64,000 nucleotides of DNA from DATKUC01 sp964553615 (GTDB lineage: Bacteria > Spirochaetota > Spirochaetia > DSM-27196 > DATKUC01). Position 1 is the first letter of the stretch. Each line of letters opens with the position of its first letter. The DNA is taken from assembly GCA_964553615.1 (NCBI GenBank), contig CAZKMA010000016.1:1-64000 (forward strand), read 5' to 3'. Both the position numbers and the translations under genes were made by a program. Positions 50,786 to 61,200 of the stretch are shown here, in pieces. Under the pieces are notes generated by a model. The model worked only from the letters and a program-made list of their open reading frames with translations. It was not told where the DNA came from and did no database searches.

Positions 50786-51094
50786 CTACTGCTTGATTTC
50801 AACGTCCACACCGGCGGGAAGCTCGAGCTTCATCAGTGCGTCCATAACCGCCGAGGTCGGCTCAATGATGTCAATAAGCCGCTTGTGTGTGCGCATCTCG
50901 AACTGCTCCCGCGCTTTCTTGTTCACATGCGGCGACCGCAAAACGGTAAACTTGTTAATTCGCGTTGGAAGCGGAATTGGTCCAGATACCTTCGCGCCCG
51001 ACTTCTGAACGGTCTGCACTATCGCTTTTGCACTCTGGTCGATCAGCTCGACGTCGAAACCGCGAAGCCTGACGCGTATCTTTTCCGTTGCCAT
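50786..51094 (-). CDS. rpsJ: Ribosomal protein S10
   Basis: 102 aa. MATEKIRVRLRGFDVELIDQSAKAIVQTVQKSGAKVSGPIPLPTRINKFTVLRSPHVNKKAREQFEMRTHKRLIDI is diagnostic, including the NusB/NusG-binding loop. ATG 51094 has GGAGGAT upstream; the in-frame extension to 51130 lacks similarity. It follows tuf, with a strong hairpin in the 89-nt spacer. Confidence 0.98.
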   Translation of the reverse strand: MATEKIRVRLRGFDVELIDQSAKAIVQTVQKSGAKVSGPIPLPTRINKFTVLRSPHVNKKAREQFEMRTHKRLIDIIEPTSAVMDALMKLELPAGVDVEIKQ

Positions 51095-51132
51095 TGATCC
51101 TCCGTATTGGTCCGCATGGGGCCAAACCAAGC

Positions 51133-51168
51133 GGCCCGTTGCCCGAACTCATTCCGGGCAACAAGGCC
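51133..51168 (-). promoter_or_regulatory. Hairpin between tuf and rpsJ
   Basis: Core stem GTTGCCCG/CGGGCAAC (51155-51162 with 51138-51145), extended by GGCC pairs to 51133-51168. No T-run follows. It could be an mRNA processing or partial-termination site setting the ratio of EF-Tu to ribosomal proteins. Confidence 0.5.
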
Positions 51169-51183
51169 TTATTCACTGATCCG

Positions 51184-52374
51184 TTATTCGACGATCTCGA
51201 TGACCTGACCGCTGGCGACCGTCCGACCGCCTTCGCGGATTGCAAACCGGAGCCCCTTATCCATTGCGATCGGGTGCAGAAGTTCAACATTGATCTCGGT
51301 ATTGTCACCAGGCATAACCATCTCTTTTCCTTCAGGAAGGGTCACACTGCCGGTGATATCCGTGGTTCTAAAGTAGAATTGCGGCCGATACCCGGAAAAG
51401 AACGGGGAATGACGCCCGCCCTCGTCCTTGTTCAGGACGTAGACCGTGCCCTTGAACTTGCGGAACGGCTTGATCGACCCGGGCTTTGCAAGGACCTGGC
51501 CACGCTCAACTTCCTTCTTGTCGGTACCACGAAGCAGACAACCAATGTTATCTCCCGCCTGCCCCTGATCCAGCAGCTTGTTGAACATTTCAACGCCGGT
51601 GACTACCGTGTCGGCGGTATCCTTGATACCGACAATCTCGACCTTGTCGTTCACCTTCACAATACCGGTTTGAACACGGCCGGTGACAACAGTTCCTCGA
51701 CCCTGGATCGAAAAGACATCTTCGATCGGCATAAGGAAGTCCTTATCCACTGCACGTTCCGGCAGAGGGAAATAGGTGTCCATTGCCTCGAGAAGTTCGG
51801 AAATACACTTGGTCTTTCCATCGTCCTCCGGATTCTCCATTGCCTCGAATGCGCTGCCACGGATAACCGGAATATCGTCCCCCGGAAACTGATTGGCCTT
51901 CAGGAGGTCACGAACCTCTTCTTCGACCAGATCGATCAATTCGGGGTCGTCAACCTGATCAGTCTTGTTCAGGAAAACAATTATTGAAGGCACACCGACC
52001 TGACGAGCAAGGAGCACATGCTCTTTTGTCTGCGCCATTGCACCGTCGGTAGCCGAAACAACCAGCACCGCACCGTCCATCTGTGCCGCACCGGTAATCA
52101 TGTTCTTGATGTAGTCCGCATGTCCCGGACAGTCAACATGGGCGTAGTGCCGATTAGCGGTTTGATACTCAACGTGACGGGTGTTGATTGTGATACCGCG
52201 CGCCTTCTCTTCCGGCGCATTGTCGATATCCTCGTACTTCATCACCTTACTGCCCGTACCTTTCGAGCAGAACATGGTGATAGCTGCCGTCAGCGTTGTC
52301 TTGCCATGGTCGACGTGACCGATGGTGCCGACGTTGATATGAGGCTTGGTTCTCTCAAACTTTTCCTTCGCCAT
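51184..52374 (-). CDS. tuf: Elongation factor Tu
   Basis: 396 aa, the standard length. G1 GHVDHGKT, G2 RGITIN, G3 DCPGHADYIKNM, G4 NKTDQVDD, G5 SAFEAME, then domains II and III (FRKFKGTVYVLNKDEGGRHSPFFSGYRPQFYFRTTDITG). It delivers aminoacyl-tRNA to the ribosome. ATG 52374 has GGAGG 6 nt upstream. It heads the S10-type operon here and is separated from rpsG by ~590 bp; no fusA lies between. A strong promoter is at 52534-52562. Confidence 0.99.
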   Translation of the reverse strand: MAKEKFERTKPHINVGTIGHVDHGKTTLTAAITMFCSKGTGSKVMKYEDIDNAPEEKARGITINTRHVEYQTANRHYAHVDCPGHADYIKNMITGAAQMDGAVLVVSATDGAMAQTKEHVLLARQVGVPSIIVFLNKTDQVDDPELIDLVEEEVRDLLKANQFPGDDIPVIRGSAFEAMENPEDDGKTKCISELLEAMDTYFPLPERAVDKDFLMPIEDVFSIQGRGTVVTGRVQTGIVKVNDKVEIVGIKDTADTVVTGVEMFNKLLDQGQAGDNIGCLLRGTDKKEVERGQVLAKPGSIKPFRKFKGTVYVLNKDEGGRHSPFFSGYRPQFYFRTTDITGSVTLPEGKEMVMPGDNTEINVELLHPIAMDKGLRFAIREGGRTVASGQVIEIVE

Positions 52375-52533
52375 TACGTCCTCCTTGCGATTTCGCAAAC
52401 AACGTTCGTTTTCGTCTACACTCGAAGCGAAATTCGCTCCGTCCACCCGTAGCCGAGAAGGCCGTGATCCGCACGGAAAACAGCGCAACCTCATTCGCGT
52501 CGGGTCGATTGCTTCGTAGATTTGAAGAATTGC

Positions 52534-52562
52534 ATTTTAGGGAGTTGGTCGCGCTTTGTCAA
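52534..52562 (-). promoter_or_regulatory. Strong promoter of tuf and the ribosomal operon
   Basis: On the minus strand, a perfect TTGACA (52557-52562), 17 bp and TAAAAT (52534-52539). The predicted start at about 52527 gives a ~150-nt leader before tuf. The leader includes the small hairpin TTGCG/CGCAA directly ahead of the tuf ribosome site. Confidence 0.85.
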
Positions 52563-52968
52563 GTCGGCTTCCGCCGAACAAAACATGACCGTCCGGTTCT
52601 CTCAGAACCGGTGTAGGTTGGCGGAAATCAGTCGGCACACCAACGGAGTGCCATGTACATCCGGAAAACTCCAGCTGTACGCTGAACCACCTTACCATCT
52701 CCGTGCAATCCGTCGGAGCCGCAAAAGCGGCCCCAGGGAACACACCCTTCACAGGATGATTGGTTTGGTCCGTTGCGGTCTGTCTGGCCGGCGATACTAT
52801 TCTGTACAGACTTTTTCGTCTGCCGCGCCGCCGTCCACAGGACCACATTCATTGCACGCAATTCCTGCTGCGCAATGAAAGTACCATAAACAGTCTTTAT
52901 AGACAACCCCTCGGTAGGGATTTCAGTTTCAGTCGATCTGGATACACGCTCGAAAGAAGAACCCCCGC
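52563..52968. other. ~400-bp region without a convincing gene between rpsG and the tuf promoter
   Basis: Open frames here are short, overlap on both strands and lack ribosome sites or family motifs. Three hairpins are visible: TCGGC/GCCGA just before the -35, CCGGTTCT/AGAACCGG near 52590-52610, and GCCGC/GCGGC near 52720-52740. None has a proper T-run, so the end of the rpsL-rpsG transcript is not obvious. It could hold a small RNA, but nothing positive supports one. Confidence 0.5.
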
Positions 52969-53439
52969 CTACCAGCGGTAGTGAGCAAACGCACGGTTGG
53001 CGTCCGCCATTCTGTGTGTATCTTCCTTCTTCTTGAACGCGGTACCGGTGGCATTGAACGCATCCAGCAATTCAGCGCTCAGCTTCTGGCTCATCGACTT
53101 GCCCGAACGAGCCCGGGCGGCGTTGATAATCCACCTCATGGCCAGAGCTTCTCGCCGCGACTCTCGAATTTCCACCGGAACCTGGTAGGTTGAACCACCT
53201 ACCCGACGGGACTTCACTTCAAGTGCCGGCTTCACATTCTCCAGAGCCTTTGCAAAGACTTCGGAAGCATCCTTGTCGGAGTTCTTCGCAACAATTTCCA
53301 GCGCTTCGTACATGACGCGGGTTGTTGTCGACTTCTTCCCGTCCTGCATCATCCGGCGAATAAACTTCGTTATTGCCACACTATTGTACCGAGGATCCGG
53401 TCCTGAAATGGTCGGTGGCGTTACTTTTCGTCTTGGCAT
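52969..53439 (-). CDS. rpsG: Ribosomal protein S7
   Basis: 156 aa. MPRRKVTPPTISGPDPRYNSVAITKFIRRMMQDGKKSTTTRVMYEALEIV and VGGSTYQVPVEIRESRREALAMRWIINAAR are diagnostic. It nucleates the 30S head. It follows rpsL after 11 nt; fusA, the usual next gene, is missing. Confidence 0.98.
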   Translation of the reverse strand: MPRRKVTPPTISGPDPRYNSVAITKFIRRMMQDGKKSTTTRVMYEALEIVAKNSDKDASEVFAKALENVKPALEVKSRRVGGSTYQVPVEIRESRREALAMRWIINAARARSGKSMSQKLSAELLDAFNATGTAFKKKEDTHRMADANRAFAHYRW

Positions 53440-53450
53440 TCCCTGTCTCC

Positions 53451-53825
53451 CTACGCCTTTGGCCGTTTCGTGCCGTACTTGGAACGAGCCTTGCGCCTGT
53501 CCTCAACACCAAGCGTGTCTTTGGCACCGCGAATTATGTGATACCGGACACCAGGAAGGTCTTTGACGCGTCCACCGCGAAGAAGAACAACCGAATGCTC
53601 CTGCAGATTATGACCGATTCCCGGAATGTAAGCAGTTACCTCAATTCCGTTCGAAAGACGCACACGCGCAACTTTCCGGAGTGCCGAGTTCGGTTTTTTG
53701 GGCGTAACCGTCATAACACGCGTGCATACGCCACGCTTCTGCGGACAGGACTGCAGAGCCGGCGACTTCGTGCCTTTCCGAATCTCTTTTCGCCCGTTTC
53801 TGATAAGCTGATTGATCGTAGGCAT
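53451..53825 (-). CDS. rpsL: Ribosomal protein S12
   Basis: 124 aa. MPTINQLIRNGRKE, then TPKKPNSALRKVARVRLSNGIEVTAYIPGIGHNLQEHSVVLLRGGRVKDLPGVRYHIIRG. The lysines whose mutation gives streptomycin resistance (PKKPNSA and GGRVKDLPG) are wild type. It monitors codon-anticodon pairing. It has its own promoter (53955-53983). Confidence 0.98.
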   Translation of the reverse strand: MPTINQLIRNGRKEIRKGTKSPALQSCPQKRGVCTRVMTVTPKKPNSALRKVARVRLSNGIEVTAYIPGIGHNLQEHSVVLLRGGRVKDLPGVRYHIIRGAKDTLGVEDRRKARSKYGTKRPKA

Positions 53826-53954
53826 CTACCCTAATCTCTCCTCAAGATTCTTTTTACTGCATTGCGTGCTCGACCAAGCGACGGCGGACCGACGAACGGC
53901 CATACCGTCACGAGCATCGCACGAATTTCCACCTGGAGTTGCTGCAGAGACTGA

Positions 53955-53983
53955 ACTCTAACAGCCGGATGCGAAAAAGTCAA
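53955..53983 (-). promoter_or_regulatory. Promoter of rpsL-rpsG
   Basis: On the minus strand, TTGACT (53978-53983), 17 bp and TAGAGT (53955-53960), about 130 bp before the rpsL ATG and 40 bp after the rpoC stop. Confidence 0.6.
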
Positions 53984-54024
53984 GCGGGCCCCGAATAGCC
54001 GACCCGCAACCGCTCGTCCTTCAA

Positions 54025-57000
54025 TTACTCCTGATACGCCTCAATCTCCGCTCGTGCCCGTTCGGCAGTCGCTGAAACCTTGTCCTCTTTTTCGCGCTCT
54101 TCGAGGATTCGCTGCATGTGAGCGTCCAGGTCCTCCTGATTCTCACCAAAGAGCCGTACATTCCGGTACTGTCGCATACCGGTTCCCGCAGGAATGAGAT
54201 GCCCGATAATGACATTTTCCTTCAAACCGCGCAGGCTGTCGGTGGACCCGGCAATTGCAGCGTTCGTGAGCACCCGGGTTGTCTCCTGAAAGCTCGCGGC
54301 CGAGATGAAACTGTCAATATTCAGACTTGCTCGCGTTATTCCGAGGAGCAGCGGCCGGCCGACCGCGGGTTGACCACCTTCACGTTCCACCTTGTGGTTT
54401 TCCTCATGGAAACGATGCTTGTCTACCTGCTGACCGTAGATAAAATTGGTATCTCCAACCTGAACAATCTCAATCTTCCGCATCATCTGCCGGACAATGA
54501 CTCCGATGTGCTTGTCGTTGATGTTGACGCCCTGCAGCCGATATACTTCCTGGATTTCATTCATCAGAAACGCCTGAAGTGCATTTTCACCCTTGATGAA
54601 CAGAAAGTCATGCGGGTCGATGTTTCCATCACACAGCATGTCGGCGGCTTCCACCATGTCTCCCTCGCGAACGAGCAGATGCTTGCCCATGGGAACCATG
54701 TGCTTGTATTCCTTGCCGTGCGGGTCTTCGACATTGATAACCCGTTTGCCCTTCGCAATTCCCTTGAAGTGCACGGTACCCGATATCTGAGATAGCACCG
54801 CCGAGTTCTTGGGTCGCCGCGCTTCGAATAGTTCACCGACCCGAGGAAGACCACCAGTTATGTCCCTGGTTTTTACGCTTTCCTTGAGGATCTTGGCAAT
54901 TGTCCGCCCCGTCTTGACCTTGTTGCCGTCGGACACATTGAGGTACGCGCCGCCCGGCAGATAGTAGGTTGCAAGTTCGGTGCCTTGAACGTCCTGAATA
55001 ATGACTCGAGGCTGAAGAGACTCGAGCGTAAACTCGGTTATCTTCTTTTCTATATTTCCCGTGTCCTCGTTCACTTCTTCTTTCAGCGTGGTTCCCAGGA
55101 CGATATCCTCGTAGTGGACAACACCGTCAAACTCGGAAATGATCGGCTCGCTGAACGGGTCGAAAGTGGCAATCGATTCCTCCGCTTTCACGAGGTCTCC
55201 AGACTTGACCAGCAATTGACCACCGTTCCGTACTTCTACTTTCTGTTCCTGAGCCACAAGGTAGAGCGAGCTCTCCTTCCGGACGGCATAGCCGTTCTCG
55301 GTTGCAAGAATCTCCTCTTTGCCACGCTTCAGGATGCCCTGGCCTTTGACGACTTTCTCACCCTCTTCGACCAGGAGTTTGTCTTTCGCCTCTATGTCCA
55401 GAACCTTGAGCACGCGGCTTACCAGGACGAATCCCTTCCGCGTAAAGAGGGTATCCCCATTTTCCAGAGTGACCACACTTCCCCGTATATCGCGAACGAT
55501 AACCGGGTAGCGCAGATAGGTCCGGTTTTCTTCACTGCCCTTGGTCGCTGCACCGCCGATATGGAAGGTTCGCATGGTAAGCTGGGTGCCCGGCTGCCCG
55601 ATGGACTGTGCGGCTATAATGCCGACCGCTTCGCCGATATCCACGGTCTTGTTCCGTGCGAGATTTCGACCGTAACACTTGCGACAGACGCCGTACTTCG
55701 CCTCACAGGTCAGAACCGTGCGAATCCGAACACTTTCAATTCCCGCCTCTTCGATCTGAACGGAAAGTTCGTCGCCGATTTCCTCATTGACGTCCACCAG
55801 GATTTCACCGGTAATCGGGTGCTTGACCCGCTCCAGTGTGAATCGCCCGGCAATTCTGTCCGCCAGTGTCTCGACGATTTCTTCTCCGTCCTTCAGGGCG
55901 CGCATTTCCAGCCCGTTGATAGTGCCGCAGTCTTCATCGTTCACGACAACGTCCTGAGCAATGTCAACAAGCCGTCGGGTAAGATACCCGGCATCCGCGG
56001 TCTTCAATGCGGTGTCGGCAAGTCCCTTTCGGGCGCCGTTGGTGGAAATGAAGAACTCGATGACAGACAGCCCTTCCTTGAAGTTCGACCGGATCGGCAG
56101 CTCGATAATATCACCACTCGGTTTCGCCATGAGGCCACGCATACCCGCAAGCTGTCGGATCTGACTCCTGCTTCCGCGAGCACCGGAGTTCGCCATCATG
56201 TAGACCGGATTGAAGCCTGCCTCGTCTTCCTTCAGCCGACGCATCATTTCATTTGTAAGGTCTTCGTTCGTCTTGCTCCAGACTTCGACTACACGGTTAT
56301 ACCGCTCTTCGTTGGTAATGTGTCCCTGCTGATACTGGCTCTGGATGGACTCGACTTCGGTATTGGCCTTGGAGATCATGTCCTTTTTGCTTTCAGGAAT
56401 GATTATGTCTTCCATGCCGATGGTCGCGCCAAATATCGTCGCATACCGGAAACCCATCCGCTTGATTGCATCGAGCATGCGCACCGTTACGTGCGAACCG
56501 TGCTCTGCATACACGCGACCAATGAGCGCACGCAGCTCCTTGTCTCCCATCGAATAGTTGACATAACCAATCTCCGTGGGAAGCGCTTCATTGAGAAGCA
56601 GCCGGCCGACGGTGGTCTCCATTATCTCGCCATTTACCGGCACGTTAACCAGGGCCTGATAGTCAATGGCTCTTGCTTCGAGCGCGAGGATTGCGTACTC
56701 GACGCTCGGGAACCGCTTGCCCTCGCCTTTTGCCCCCTTTCGATCCCGCGTCAGGTAGTTGATCCCCAGGACCATGTCCTGACTCGGGAAGACTATCGGC
56801 TTGCCGCTGGCGGGGTTGAGCAGGTTACGGCTGGAAAGCATGAGAGTCCAGCATTCAATCTGAGCGGCTTGCGTCAGAGGAACATGCACCGCCATCTGAT
56901 CGCCATCGAAGTCCGCGTTGAATGCATGGCAGACAAGCGGATGCAGCTTTATGGCCTTCCCACCGACAAGGACCGGTTCAAACGCCTGGATCCCGAGACG

Positions 57001-58257
57001 GTGAAGTGTGGGGGCACGGTTCAGGAGAACCGGATGCTCTCTGACAACTTCGTCGAGCACCGCCCAGACTTCCGGGGTTTCCTGCTCGACAAGAGTCTTT
57101 GCCTTCTTGATATTGTAGACAACGTCTTTTTCCACGAGCTTCTTCATAATGAAGGGCTTGTACAGCTCGAGCGCCATCTTCGTGGGAAGACCGCACTGAT
57201 GCAGCTGGAGCTCGGGACCCACGACGATGACCGACCGACCGGAATAATCGACGCGTTTTCCAAGGAGATTCTGGCGGAAGCGGCCCTGTTTTCCTTTCAG
57301 CATATCCGACAGGGATTTCAATGGGCGATTCGAGGCGCCCTTGACCACCCGTTTCTTCTTGGAGTTGTCAAACAGCGCGTCCACCGCTTCCTGCAACATC
57401 CGTTTCTCGTTGCGGATAATGATGTCGGGCGCGTTCAAGGCCATGAGCCTCTTCAGACGGTTGTTTCGGTTAATGACGCGACGATAGAGATCGTTCAGGT
57501 CACTGGTGGCAAACCGGCCACCATCCAGCTGAACCATGGGACGCAGCTCGGGTGGGATGACCGGAATGACGTCGAGAATCATCCATTCCGGCTTGTTCCC
57601 GGAGTCCCGGAAGTTCTCCACAATTTCAATGCGCTTCAACAGCCGCTTGTCGGCCTTCGCGCCCTTTTCGATCATTGTCTGGCGAAGCTCGGTCGAGAGC
57701 GTATCGAGATCCAGCCCCTCCAGCAACGTTCGGATAGCCTCGGCTCCAATTCCCGCCGAAAAACTCATTCCGTATCGTTCTTTCGCCTCGTTGTACTCTT
57801 CCTCGGTGAGCAGCTCCATCTTCTTCAGATCGGTGTCTCCCGAGTCAATTACTATGTATTTCTCATAGTAGAGAATGGAACGAAGCGCGGCGATCGTCAG
57901 GTCGAGAAGCAGTCCCATCCGGGACGGAACCGAACGATAGTACCAGATGTGCGAAACCGGAGACGCGAGCTCGATATGTCCCATCCGTTCGCGACGAACC
58001 TTGAAGTGGGTAACTTCTACACCGCATCGGTCGCAAATCACACCCTTGTACCGGATGGACTTGAACTTTCCGCAGTAACACTCCCACTCCTTGGTGGTCC
58101 CGAAGATACGCTCACAGAACAACCCGTCTTTCTCCGGGCGGAGCGTGCGGTAATTGATGGTTTCGGGTTTCTTGACCTCGCCGTAACTCCACGCGCGGAT
58201 ATGGTCCGGCGAGGCAAGGCGAATCATAATGCTGTCAAAGTCCTGGATATCTCGCAT
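54025..58257 (-). CDS. rpoC: RNA polymerase beta-prime subunit
   Basis: 1410 aa. N-terminal zinc ribbon (CYCGKFKSIRYKGVICDRC, ~70-88), lid/rudder region, the catalytic Mg loop NADFDGDQMAVH (~455-466), bridge helix and trigger loop region (ARGSRSQIRQLAGMRGLMAKPSG), the second zinc site (TCEAKYGVCRKCYGRN) and the C-terminal VSAAASFQETTRVLTNAAIAG-type region (here SAASFQETTRVLTNAAI). It starts 12 nt after rpoB. A GC-rich hairpin lies shortly after the stop but lacks a good T-run. Confidence 0.99.
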   Translation of the reverse strand: MRDIQDFDSIMIRLASPDHIRAWSYGEVKKPETINYRTLRPEKDGLFCERIFGTTKEWECYCGKFKSIRYKGVICDRCGVEVTHFKVRRERMGHIELASPVSHIWYYRSVPSRMGLLLDLTIAALRSILYYEKYIVIDSGDTDLKKMELLTEEEYNEAKERYGMSFSAGIGAEAIRTLLEGLDLDTLSTELRQTMIEKGAKADKRLLKRIEIVENFRDSGNKPEWMILDVIPVIPPELRPMVQLDGGRFATSDLNDLYRRVINRNNRLKRLMALNAPDIIIRNEKRMLQEAVDALFDNSKKKRVVKGASNRPLKSLSDMLKGKQGRFRQNLLGKRVDYSGRSVIVVGPELQLHQCGLPTKMALELYKPFIMKKLVEKDVVYNIKKAKTLVEQETPEVWAVLDEVVREHPVLLNRAPTLHRLGIQAFEPVLVGGKAIKLHPLVCHAFNADFDGDQMAVHVPLTQAAQIECWTLMLSSRNLLNPASGKPIVFPSQDMVLGINYLTRDRKGAKGEGKRFPSVEYAILALEARAIDYQALVNVPVNGEIMETTVGRLLLNEALPTEIGYVNYSMGDKELRALIGRVYAEHGSHVTVRMLDAIKRMGFRYATIFGATIGMEDIIIPESKKDMISKANTEVESIQSQYQQGHITNEERYNRVVEVWSKTNEDLTNEMMRRLKEDEAGFNPVYMMANSGARGSRSQIRQLAGMRGLMAKPSGDIIELPIRSNFKEGLSVIEFFISTNGARKGLADTALKTADAGYLTRRLVDIAQDVVVNDEDCGTINGLEMRALKDGEEIVETLADRIAGRFTLERVKHPITGEILVDVNEEIGDELSVQIEEAGIESVRIRTVLTCEAKYGVCRKCYGRNLARNKTVDIGEAVGIIAAQSIGQPGTQLTMRTFHIGGAATKGSEENRTYLRYPVIVRDIRGSVVTLENGDTLFTRKGFVLVSRVLKVLDIEAKDKLLVEEGEKVVKGQGILKRGKEEILATENGYAVRKESSLYLVAQEQKVEVRNGGQLLVKSGDLVKAEESIATFDPFSEPIISEFDGVVHYEDIVLGTTLKEEVNEDTGNIEKKITEFTLESLQPRVIIQDVQGTELATYYLPGGAYLNVSDGNKVKTGRTIAKILKESVKTRDITGGLPRVGELFEARRPKNSAVLSQISGTVHFKGIAKGKRVINVEDPHGKEYKHMVPMGKHLLVREGDMVEAADMLCDGNIDPHDFLFIKGENALQAFLMNEIQEVYRLQGVNINDKHIGVIVRQMMRKIEIVQVGDTNFIYGQQVDKHRFHEENHKVEREGGQPAVGRPLLLGITRASLNIDSFISAASFQETTRVLTNAAIAGSTDSLRGLKENVIIGHLIPAGTGMRQYRNVRLFGENQEDLDAHMQRILEEREKEDKVSATAERARAEIEAYQE

Positions 58258-58269
58258 GTGCGCTACTCC

Positions 58270-61200
58270 CTAGAAATTGCTCCCCTGACGGTTAATGAGT
58301 TCCTCATCCCGTTCGGTAAGGGGTATTTGCTTGCCCTTGGAGTCGTAGATTGACATGTCAAGCGCAAGCCCCCGGAGTTCCTGCACGAGCACGTTGAACG
58401 ACTCCGGAACACCCGCAGCCGTCGACGGCTCCCCTTTTACTATGCTCTCATAAATCTTGGCACGACCGGTCATGTCGTCGGACTTGATGGTAAGAAGTTC
58501 CTGAAGCGTATTCGCGGCGCCGTATGCCTCGAGTGCCCAGACCTCCATCTCACCGAGCCGTTGTCCACCGAACTGCGCCTTGCCACCAAGCGGTTGCTGG
58601 GTTACAAGCGAATAGGGTCCGGTAGATCGCGCATGCATCTTGTCGTCCACAAGATGGTGGAGCTTCAGCATGTACATGTAGCCGACCATGACGTCGTTCT
58701 CAAAACGTTCTCCGGTCCGACCATCGTGAAGCGTGATCTTTGATGACACCGGCAAACCGGCCTTCGTGAGCCGGTCTTCGATCTGCTGATTCGTGGCGGA
58801 TTCGAACACCGGCGTTGCGTACCACTCGTCAAGTGCGACCGCGGCCCATCCTAATTCGGTTTCAAGGATCTGGCCAAGATTCATACGCGACGGTACACCA
58901 AGCGGGTTCAGACAGATGTCCAGCGGAGTACCATCAGCCATGTACGGCATGTCTTCACTCGCGAGAACCCGGGCGACAACACCTTTGTTGCCGTGCCGGC
59001 CGGCCATCTTGTCTCCTTCCTGGAGCTTGCGTTTCGTCGCAATCAGGACCTTCACTACTTCGTCGACACCAGGAGAAAGATCATCGCCTTCGCTCCGTCG
59101 CAGTCGCTGGACATCGATGACGGTTCCTTCAACACCGTGAGGAACCCGCAAGGAGGTGTCACGCACCTCTTTTGCCTTCTCACCGAAAATGGAGTTCAGC
59201 AGTTTGAACTCAGGCGTCGTTTCAGTCTCGCTCTTTGGCGTAACTTTTCCGACCAGGATATATCCGGACTTCACCTTTGCGCCGACGCGGACAATCCCCT
59301 CTTCGTCGAGTTGATCCAGCGCCTTCTCCGAGGTATTCGGGATATCACGCGTAATCTTCTCCGGTCCGAGCTTCGTCTCCCGCACGTCAACGGAAAACTC
59401 CTTGATATGGATAGACGTGAAGATGTCTTCCTTGACCACGTTTTCGGAGATCAGGATTGCATCTTCGAAGTTGTACCCGTTCCACGGCACAAAACCGACG
59501 AGAACGTTTCTTCCCAGAGCGAGCTCGCCCATGAAGGTCGCGGGCCCGTCGGCTATTACGTCCCCTTTGGCAAGTTTCTGGCCGAACCGTGCAATCGGCT
59601 TTTGAATGTAACAGGTATCCTGGTTCGTCCGCTGATACTTGATCATCGGATATTCGTCGCGGTCGTCCTTGGATTTCGCTCCATCGGGTTTAACAACGAC
59701 CTTCATCGATGATACATATTCCACAACCCCGGCCCGTCTCGCCTTCACGAGCACACCCGAATCGTAGGCGGTCTTGCCTTCCATACCCGTTCCAACGCGC
59801 GGTGGCTCCGGAAAGACGAGCGGGACCGCCTGGCGCTGCATATTGCTTCCCATGAGCGCGCGGTTCGCATCGTCGTGCTCGAGGAAGGGAATAAGACTCG
59901 CCGAAACCGAGATGATCTGCTTCGGAGACACGTCCATGTAGGCAATGTCTTCCGGTGGACGAACGGTATAGTCGCCGGACTTCCGCACGGATATCTGACT
60001 TGCCAGGAATTTGCCGGCTTTGTCCACCGGAGCACTCGCCTGAGCAATGTAGTGTTTTTCTTCGTCCATTGCCGAAAGATATTCAATGTCCTTGCTGACC
60101 TTTCCGGACTTGACCTTTCTATAGGGGGTTTCGAGGAAACCGTATTCATTTACACGAGTGTAGATTGCAAGCGATACAATAAGACCGATGTTCGGACCTT
60201 CGGGAGTCTCAATCGGACACATTCTCCCGTAATGGGTGTAATGAACATCCCGAACTTCAAAGCCTGCGCGGTCCCGTGAAAGCCCTCCGGGTCCCAGTGC
60301 ATTAAGCCGCCGTTTATGGGTCAGCTCGGAAAGCGGATTCACCTGATCCATGAATTGAGAGAGCTGACTCGAGCCAAAGAACTCTTTGATTGCGGCAACT
60401 ATCGGCTTTATTGAGATCAGATCCTGAGGCTTGATCGTATCGGTCTCTTTCAGAGACATACGCTCCTTGGCAATGCGCTCCATTCGCGAAAAAGCAGTTT
60501 TGAGTTGATTTGCCAGAAGCTCACCTACGCTCCGAACGCGCCGGTTACCCAGATGATCAATGTCGTCCACATTCGACTCACCGATATACACCTTGATGAG
60601 ATATCGCATGGTATTTACGATATCTTCCCGGGTGAGAGTCTGTTCCTCCACCGGCGCATCGTAGTCGAATTTCTTGTTCAGCTTGTACCGGCCAACCCGG
60701 CCGAGGTCGTAGCGGCGCGAAGTGAAAAACATCGAATTAAAGTCTTTCTCTGCGCTCTCCACGGTAATCGGCTCACCCGGCATGATAATTGCGTACACGG
60801 CCGCAAGCGCATCTTCCTTGGAAGGCTCGTCGCGCCCCGCATCCGCGCGGGTGTACTTGCTCTCTTCACGCTCGAAACAGTTCAGAATGATGTCCGAATG
60901 CAATGAATCGGAGTTGTCGGAATCGATTACCTCGATGGTCTCCACTCCGGAATGGATCAGCTCATCAACATCGTGCGGATGAATCTTTTCACCGGCACGG
61001 TACAACTTCTTCTCAGCATCGTTTTCGGTCACGAATACCGGACGAGCAAGCACCCGGTTGACCATCTGTTCCTTGAGCTCGCGGTCTTCGGACACGCGCA
61101 GAGAGGATGTCTTATAGAAAAGATCGATAATCTTCTCCCGCGTGTCGTAACCGAGAGCACGCAGGAAAAGGGTACCAAGAATCCTCTTCTTCCGGTCTAT

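Noticed and set aside
52522..52906. Short frames on both strands between rpsG and tuf as small genes
   Set aside because: They overlap one another, lack ribosome sites and show no family resemblance; the tuf promoter runs through part of them.
53981..54010. GC-rich stem after rpoC as a terminator
   Set aside because: Only about five good pairs (GCGGG/CCCGC) and the following T-rich bases form the -35 of the rpsL promoter; not convincing as a terminator.
54985..58353. Open frame of 1122 codons on the plus strand, antisense to rpoC
   Set aside because: It mirrors rpoC codon positions, has no ribosome site and encodes no recognisable motif; rpoC on the minus strand is certain.
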